From assembly GCF_027580225.2 (NCBI RefSeq), contig NC_073355.2:18886001-18950000 (forward strand): a stretch of 64,000 nucleotides of DNA, read 5' to 3'. Shown here piece after piece: positions 50,101 to 59,100 of the stretch. Positions within the stretch are counted from its first letter, which is position 1; each line of letters starts with the position of its first letter. The DNA is from Misgurnus anguillicaudatus (taxonomy: Eukaryota > Chordata > Actinopteri > Cypriniformes > Cobitidae). The notes below the pieces were generated by a model, which made no database searches, was not told the DNA's origin, and was given only the letters and a program-made list of their open reading frames with translations. The position numbers and the translations under genes were made by a program.

Positions 50101-53100
50101 TATGATGAGCTGGATAAATAAAAAGCAATGTTGATGATGTTGTTTGCAGGCCTGATGAGGACAGTGAGGAAGAGTCAGTGGCTCACGGAGGAAGACAAAA
50201 TCATGACAATCTGTATCGAGTGCACATGCCCAGTCTCTACAGCTGTGGTAGCAGCTACGGCAGTGAAACCAGCATCCCTGCAGGAGCACACGCTCTCAGC
50301 AATGCTCCCGTTACGGAGTACATGTGAGTTTTACACACACCTTACTGAAAGCCAGAAGCAGGGCTGGCCCAGGTGCCCTATGCAAGTTTTTAAATTGTCA
50401 CCCTAACACAAAAAATAATAAATTAATATTTTGAAATGTAATTGTAAGAGGGGAGCATCTCAATTGGGATTTTAGTTAAAACACCAGGAAGCTGAAGCAA
50501 TGTCCAAACGTTTATTTCATTTATGCCAGTACATATTTCATCTCATTTGGTGCTTCAAAAAGCTGCGGTTCTTTACTTAAATGCAAATCAATGATAAACA
50601 AATTAGGTTAACCAATATAATAAATTGTATAACATACAAAATAGGTTCAACAAAATATACACACAATCAAGCAAGAATAACAAAACTTACATTACACACA
50701 CAGCACCACAGGAAAAATTTTCCAAGCATCAGGACAAAGAGTGAACTGCTGCACTACCAAACAAGCCTGTGAAGGGTCCTTCAGCTGTCCTAAATGGGAG
50801 GAGCTTTCAACTAGATGCTCATTGGAGTTTTCTATACTAATAATTAAAAAGTGATTCTGAAAATGCTCATTTTAAAAACAACACTTTTTAACTTCAGTTT
50901 ACTATGACATAAATAATGAAATTAATTAACATAATTGTGAATTAAATTAATGACAACTAAGAAATAACAAATATATTACTAATTACCTTCTGATTGTTTA
51001 AAAAATAAACTGACTTTTATTTCTCAATAAAACTTTGACTACTTGACTTTTTTTAAAACTTGACTAAAAAAACTAACATAACTAACTAACTAACAATAAT
51101 GTATGAAAGAAAACCAAATCATATTCGTCCATTTGGTCTACGAATAAAACCTCATATGGATAATCTCAAATTAGATTTAAACATCCTGGAACAAACCCAC
51201 TTTTGCAAAATTCCTCCTTGGGATATCAAAAAACCCTTTATTTTGTTGGATTTATCAAAGAATCGAAAATCTGAAACACACCCAAATGATTATCAGCTAC
51301 AATTTTTATTAAGAGCTATTTATCCCCACTGGCCTACAAAGGCTAAGTGCAGTAACTATGCAAACACTGAAACTGAGAAAAATGCCCTTAAAGTTTTTTA
51401 CACCAGCAGGTCAAACATGTTACTGCAATTTTGGCATACATGTTTCTCTGAAATGGGACAAAATTGAACCAGGAGACTTTGTCACAAGACACAACAGATC
51501 TCACAAAGTCCATTTCAACCCTTAACTCAATTTTGACCAAATGCGTAGTTACTGCACTTTGGCTTTGTAGGGCAGCCCAGTATACTCCAAAATACACAGA
51601 TGGGTCCAAATCTGAACATATTCCAGATCAAAGTTCAATCTTCACAGCAGAAGCAAATGCTTTATTGTTGGCATTAAAATTTATTGAAACATCAATAGAA
51701 ATTCTTAATAATGACTGACTCAAAATCATGCCTGGATTCACTGGAAAATATGAAAACTGATCATCCAACAATAGTCAAGATCTTCATTAAAATTTTTTGC
51801 TGAAATCAAAGGCTTTTAACATCTACTTTTGCTGGGATACCTGGACACTCAGGAATTGCTTGAAATGAGAAAGCGGACAATGCAGCAAAAGAAGCACTTT
51901 CCACAGAATCAATAAAGTGTTCTATACCTTTTACAGACTTAAAACAAACAATAAATGAATACAACAGAAATAAATGGCAATCAGAATGGGATCAATGTCT
52001 AAATAATAAGTTGCATGAAATAAATCCTGACGTGAGGAAAAAACATAATTCCTGTTTTGATGAACGTTGGAATCAAGTTATTTATACAAGTTGTAGAATA
52101 GGACATTGAAAAATGACACACCAATTTTTACTCTCAGGAGAAAACCATCCCAAAATGTTCATCTTGTTAAAATCCATTGTCCATTAAACATATTCTTTTA
52201 GACTGTATTATATTTACCCCTGTGAAAAACCGTTTTTACTCTGTTGGTACTTTTGAAAAGGTTTTTATTATCAAGTGAGCCCAAACATTGTTTTAAGATT
52301 TCTAGAGGAAATACATTTTAAACATATTTTTAATGTTCCTTTGATTTAATTATACTTTATTCTCACCATGAATATAGCCTTAGAAGCTGGTATGGTGTTA
52401 AAAAGAAAGAAAGAAAGACTTTTATTTCACAATAAAACTTTGACTACTTTATTTTTTTTTAAACTTGACTAAAAACTAACAAAACTAACTAGCCTTTTGA
52501 CTAACTAAAAATATGACTGTTTTTGGATATTACACTGTAAATTCTAATGTAACATCTAACTCTGATACATTGTAAATTCTGTTAAGCTATTTAGAAATGG
52601 CACATAAACATCAATGACTAACATGAGCAGTCCTTAACTTGTTATTCTTACTTGTATTTCTGTGTTTAATGCTACCTTTTTTACCACTTAGAATTTTCTT
52701 TTTTTCGTTCATTTTTATATGCTTATTGTAAGTGGCAAATGCTAGTGGTAGATTGTAATCACATCAGGATACAGACACTGTTTATATTAGTCCATAATGA
52801 CACATCTTAAGTTTTAGTGATGTCACATTTGTTGTAACAATATGTGACCCTGGACCACAAAACCAGTTGTAAGGGTCAATTTTTAATTTAGATTTATCAT
52901 CTGAAAGCTGAATAAATAGTCTTATATTTGGCAAAGATTCAAGTTCCAGATTTTCAAATCGTGAGTTGCAAAGGACTTTTTTAGTTTTTAGAAGTTTTTT
53001 AAAGTTATGTTTTATAGACCTTCACTGTTGACAGATGCAATAATAGCCAACTCGATCATTCCTCAAAAACGTTTTTGGGTCCCTCAAAAAGCATCACGCT

Positions 53101-56100
53101 TTATGAGTCAAAACGCATCTGATTGGTTATGGTGTGTTTGACTCATGCAGTGCTGCGCAGACCAATCGGAGTACGACATCAATGTAACACAAGCCATTCA
53201 AGATCAGACTGCTCTCGGGTGCGTTTCCCAAAAGCATTGTTAGCTAACTATGGTCGTTGTTACCATTGAACTCTGTTGGTAATGACAGAACTTGTGACCA
53301 TAGTTGCTTTCGGGAAACGCACCCCTGAATGCTTTCGAAATGCTCTCTGGGTATTTTAAAGTCAGAGTAGGCAGGTTTAAGTCTAAAAAAAGTCTAAAAC
53401 ACTTTTTCCAAATTTGTTTAAACTTTCTTTATATACCAATACATAAGTAAAATGTAAGTACTCTGAAAAAGAGAGTATAAAAATCGAGTGTCTGTAGACC
53501 TCTCACGCAGCTAATTTTTCCATTCACTCCACCCCCTCCCTTCTGGGTTTCTTCGAAAGCCATGCCCCAAAACACATGAATGCGCGACTCTGACCGGCTC
53601 TGCTGGGAGAAGCATTTACCTCAGACGAACGGAGAGGAAGGAGCGCGGTGCATGTAGTAACATCATGTCAGAATCACATGTAATAATACACCCAACTTTA
53701 TCACTATGAATATAAACAAATACGATACTGGTAAAGTTTATAATATATTTAGTTTGATTTGGTAACAAACAAGCTAGTTAAATTTATAAGACAAAGCTAA
53801 AAACAGGTTGCATTGATACAAGTTACACTGTGATGAAGGTGAATTTCGTGGAAGATTCATAACATATAAGGTGTTTTGCATGGAAGAGTTTCCGTTATGA
53901 AAGCATTGTTGACTCTGATGAGGACTACACTCCAGAGACAATACCGCATCGTTGACTCGAGGAAAAGCCATGCGAAATTTACTCTCGTTTGATTTCTCCG
54001 TTTATTCTTTTTTTTGCCTTCGCTGACTGCATATGCAGATACTGTGAGTTCTGAATGCTTTTTCTCTGTCGTACTTTTGCTCTTCCTAGAGTGCCTAATG
54101 CACGTTCAAATCAATCGGTGTGCGCATGTGTCGGCAGATCCCGTAGCAACAGGGGTGGTGCCATGGTCGCGAGAGAAAGTGATAGTCGCGCAAGCCAATC
54201 ATTTGTTTCGTCCCGAAGTTTTATACTCTCTTTTTCAGAGTACTTACATTTTAATTATGTATTGGTATATAAAGAGTTTTTTTAGATAATTCCTGCCTAT
54301 CCTGCCTTTAATGTCATGAGCCAGTCGGTCTGCGCAACACTTCATGACTCAAATTCATCAAATCGGGGATCGGCGCCAATACTAAATACAGCAATATACA
54401 CTGTTCACGGAAGGGTACACTTCTGACAAAAAAAAACTTTTGTGAGGTGCCCTTTAGTGATTTTATACTCTTTAGTGATTTTACACCCTAGGGCTTGGCA
54501 ACCGCTTATCTCACCAATGCCAAGGGCCGGCCCTGGCCAGAACAGTCAGATTTTGTGTGCCTTTGGCCACTATATTAATATTAGAGCACCATTTTTTTGA
54601 ACAACTTGCCATATAGTCCTCAAACTAAGTAGAGGATGGCTATGTAGATGAGCAAATATATATGCCACATGGTTTTATTTTTAATGTATGCTGGTCTTAA
54701 GAAAATTGCATTTTAATATTAATACAGTGGCAAAAATCCCATTAATTCTGACCCTTTTGGCTTTTGAAAGCGACACACAATCAACAACCAATACAGTGTC
54801 TATGCAGTTGAGACATGGACTAAATGACAATTTAATGAAGATTTATTAGGGCCTTCAAGCTTATCATTACAAGGCCCAAAACAAATATAAATTGCATAAA
54901 CACAATGGCTTTTTAATGTTAATGTTGTTGTTATTATTATTAGGATATTATCAATGCATATCATGTTTTATTAGTCTTTTTATAATAATAATACATTTGG
55001 CGAAATGTATTATTAAGTCAAAATGATTTGAATTTAAACCATTTTTTATTCTTTGTATTGGTTCTTGTACATTTAAAATAGTTAACACTTAAACCCTAAA
55101 AATGTAATTGCGTAGGTTGTATAAACAAGATAACGTTAAGTCTTGTATCTTAAAATTGAAATCACAGACACAAGCCGATCACTTCACTGTCTTTCGATCT
55201 AAATCTGCTCCACATGAGCTGGACAGAATGATGTTGGTGTACTGAGATCAGCTGGATGTTTTTAACAGCTGGACACGGACTCCACCATATGTGCAATGTC
55301 TTGACTCAATGATGAGGATATAAAGTCTGCTAGGATAAAACTTTTGCCCCTTTCTAGCTGTGGCTCTGAAAGAAGGTCCAGCGGAGCACACAGAAAATGG
55401 CATTGAAACAATGTTCATGTTATGCTGTGTACAGGGATTACGTTATAAAGCTTATTTTAATTAAGACTCAAATAACCATATACAATACATGTATTATTAA
55501 TATGGATGCAGCAGTATAAATTGTATATCTGTGTTTGCCGTATCTGTCATTTACATGACTCAGAATGCAAACTTCCCAAACCCTCGCTGTGAGAACACTC
55601 CTCTCATTGGGAGAGAATCACCCCCACCTTCTGTAAGTATCTATGTTACTCCTTAATGTATATGACACACATAAACACCCCTCGTATGCACGTGACGATA
55701 AGAAACACGCTAACACACAAACCACAGAGTCATTTAGACAGCCTGAATGTTTAGATATTCACCTCAAATAACACAATTTATTTTATTTTGCTTGTGTGAA
55801 TCATTGATCCGCCCCACTGTAGTTTAATCACTGTATATAACAAGTCAATACAGAGAGTTTCTATTAGATTGTGGCTGGTTGTGTGGGAACACTGAAGACT
55901 GCTCCAGCCAACTGTGATCAGATAAAAATTGTTTTATATTAATAAGTATTAAAGTGGGAAATTTTTGACTTTAGTTTAGATTTTGGGCTAGCTGCAAACT
56001 TAAAACTAGGTATGACACAACTGTCACTGGTTACTGCTAAACTCCCAATCCTTATGCTTTTGCTTATGTAAAAGAGGTTGATGTAAAATTGGGCAGGTAT

Positions 56101-59100
56101 AGATTGTCTGGGCATGGTTATGTAAGTGAACCCTGCACGCACTGTAAATTTCCCCTCACCAGCTCGTCCCTTCTCCACAAATGCACACCTTTGCCTCTGT
56201 GTGTCTGGATGGTGGTGCCTGTGTGTTTTTCATCAGCTTGAGTCAGTCATGTATCTCTGCTCTACACTTTCTTGTCGTTTTCTTTTTTGCAAACCCACAC
56301 AGTTGTATTTGACTTCATCGGGCAGTAACAGTCGTCACAGCTGGCATTTAAAGCCATCGGAGAGTTCCCGCTCCTTTTGGTAACAGCCTCTGCTAACAGG
56401 TACTCGATTGCCCTACTTCCATATGTTGGCCTGCCCCCTTCCTAAAAAAAGAATAATATTTCTCATTCCCCCCTAAACTACCCTCGTTCTGACCCTTAGT
56501 GTTTTTGTTGTATCCTTTCTTGGTCTTGTTCTCTATCCACTAGCTAGCACATACCACTTAAGACTAAGAAAATAAAATGTTCCTTAGAGCTTACTTACGC
56601 TATGCATAAGGTACATGCGCCTTTATAGGCAGACATATTCTTCCTATATACTAACATATTCCCTATAGACTGACTATATTTAGACTAGTATATTCCTTAT
56701 AAAATGGCATGTTGCATCCTCGTTTTTTGATATACTGCCATCTGTACTGTGTTCTTCATTGTATGACAAACCGGACTAACTATACATTGCATTTATGCAT
56801 TTGGTAGATGCTTATTTCCAAAGCGACATACAGTACATTACAAGGTAGCCTGCACGTTTTTAGCAATATGTGTGTTCCCTGGGTTCGAATACCATAACCT
56901 TTTTGTGCTGCTAACGTAATGCTCTACACTTAACTACACAACAGCTACACAAAAATCATTTTTTATACCTCAAGCGAGTTTATTTTTAAATTTTAGTTTT
57001 ATTTAAAGGAATAGTCTATTTGAGTTATTACCTCAACTTAGACGAATTAATACATATCTATCTTTTTTCAATGCGTGCACTGTACAGCGCGTCGTGAATG
57101 TGTTAGCACTCAGCCCAGCCCCACCCATTCCTATGGTACCAAACAGGGAAGCCACCAAACACTTCCGTGTTTTCCCTATTTAAAGACTGTTACATGAGGA
57201 GTTATACCAGTAAGTATGGTGCCACAAAATAAAACTTTTTGGTACCATAGGAATGAATTGGGCTAGGCCAAATGCCAACACATTCATAACGCGCTGCACA
57301 GTGCATGCACTGAAAAAAGATAGGTATGTATTAATTCGTCTAGGTTGAGGTAATAACATAGTTTAATGTGGCAAAAGGGTAGACTATTCCTTTAATTTAT
57401 TAATAATGTGATTGTGTATATGCTGCAAACTCACCACAGGGATAAATAATGTAACTTACTAACTATTTCCTATAGACCGGCATATTCCTTAAAGCCCACA
57501 ACATTCCCTGTATACTACAGTGTTTTCCACAGACTTACAGTTTATTTGTCGGGGCACATCCGGGGGATGGTAACTAATATGCAAATCATGACGGTTGTTA
57601 TTGGATGCGGAGCCACACGCAAATTTACCAAAAAAATGTTTAGCACATCAATATGCGAAATGGGGTCTGACATATGGATAATATGCTTCCAATAGACTGT
57701 CATATTCCATATAGACTGACATATAGACTGCTATATTTCCTACAGACTTTCATATCCCCTATAGACTGTCATATCCCCTCAAGCAGGGGTCTCCGACACG
57801 TCGCTCGCGAGCTACTAGTAGCTCGTGTCTTAATTGCAGGTAGCTCGCTCGTGGGTTTATTTTTTTATTTCTTTTCTGTGGTTATGGCACATTTGGATGT
57901 CTGGTTAGTGTTACAAGCGCCTGTGGTAGTAAAGACTGGGTACATGTTTGACGTTGCGTTGAGCTGTGTAGACCGGCGTATCATATGACATCATGTATGA
58001 TTCAACAACAAACAAATAATTGTGAAGCCGGCAATCGGACGATCTGCGCAACGCTGTGAAGCTCGCGCCGTGGCAACCGGACGATCCGCGCACATCTCGA
58101 GTCGAGGCACTATGGTTAAAATGGATGTCATCATTTTCGGATTAATTTAGGATAAAACGAAAATACAGTCGTCGTCACAAGTTCAATGGGTTATCATCTT
58201 ATATATATATTTAAACATCAAATGTCAAGAGATACCAGAGAGCCATACGTGACATACATGCACATCCCTTTTATGAATCCAAAAGCAGTAAATACTCTAT
58301 GTTTGGATCATCTTTCTAAATTTGATCTTTAATAATAGATTTTTTTTATTCAAAATGTGGTATTTTTGGACGAATCCTACCCATATAAGAGGTGATAAAA
58401 AAGTTTAAATAAAGACAACATGAAAGTTTTTTTTGTTGTTGTTGTAGGATCTGTTCTTTCATTTGATGTATCGTATGTTTATGTTTAAAGAAAAGCATTT
58501 TCTGAAGGGTATTACAATTTTGTAAAAAATAAAAAAATGCATGCACTTGCTGGCAACTTAAAAAAAAAATGCTGGCGGGGAAAGAGTTCAAATCACAGTG
58601 AGTTAATAGACCGATGTCTATTAACTCCCTTATTTAGGTATAAAGTGACACAAGTAGCTCTCGACCACTTTTATTTTTTAGAAAGTAGCTCTCCAATGAA
58701 GAAAGGTTGGAGACCCCTGCCCTATAGACTGCCGTATGCCCTAAGGCTGACATATCCCCTATAGACTGGCATATCCCCTATAGACTGACATATAGACTGT
58801 CATATTCCCTATAGACTGCCGTAACCCCTATAGACTGCCATTTTCCCAATATAATGTCATGTTCCCTGCCATATTCCCTATAGAATGTAATGTTCCCTGC
58901 CATATTCCATATAGACTGTCATATTCCCTATATAATGTCATGTTCCCTGCCATATTCCCTAAAGAATATCATATTCCTCATAGACTGCCATATTCCCTAT
59001 AGACTGCCATATTTCCTGTAGAATGCCATGTTCCCTATAAAGTGCCATATTCCCTGCTGTATTCCCTATAGACTGACATATGTCCTGTAGTTTCTTAGTT

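Larger units (their letters stand above)
47236..50149 (+). other. ttyh3 intron 11
   Basis: Bounded by gtgagg and gtttgcag. It holds a foldback (47321-48020) and the candidate alternative exon (48232-48340). 48341-50149 has short GT/CA stretches (48900-48930) and no recognisable gene. Confidence 0.7.
50359..54535. mobile_element. 4.2-kb composite hAT-type element with nested insertions
   Basis: CAGGGCTGGCCCAGGTGCC at the left and GGGCCGGCCCTG at the right are inverted termini. GCCAGAAG (50351-50358) and GCCAGAAC (54536-54543) are a 7-of-8 target duplication. Further inside, aggtgccctatgcaag and gaggtgccctttagtga are similar. The interior holds a decayed LINE (51086-52416), a GTGACCCTGGACCAC repeat (52843), a 109-bp MITE (53217) and a TTAA foldback (53356). 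No hAT transposase was recognised. Confidence 0.75.
50324..55556 (+). other. ttyh3 intron 12
   Basis: The donor is gtgagt; the expected 3' end is tttacat rather than AG. 50359-54535 is a composite hAT. 54544-55556 is AT-rich and contains no recognised feature. Confidence 0.65.
56620..59095. repeat. Minisatellite of ~20-bp unit CATATTCCCTATAGACTGC, interrupted
   Basis: Imperfect tandem units around atattccctatagactgncat occur at 56636-56710, 57470-57520, 57675-57783 and 58720-59095. Two larger insertions (57003-57395 and 57784-58719) and a SINE separate the blocks. Unit length varies between 19 and 21 bases, with variants such as gaatgtcatgttccctgc. Confidence 0.85.

Noticed and set aside
54014..54289. 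Overlapping 76- and 91-codon frames
   Set aside because: They lie in the loop and right arm of the TTAA foldback 53356-54311; the codons follow the inverted repeat rather than a protein pattern.
50324..55556. AT-AC intron between exons 12 and 13 (TAC|atgtgagt ... tttac|ATG)
   Set aside because: Possible on paper because TACAT is duplicated, but gtgagt is a standard U2 donor and no U12 signals are present.
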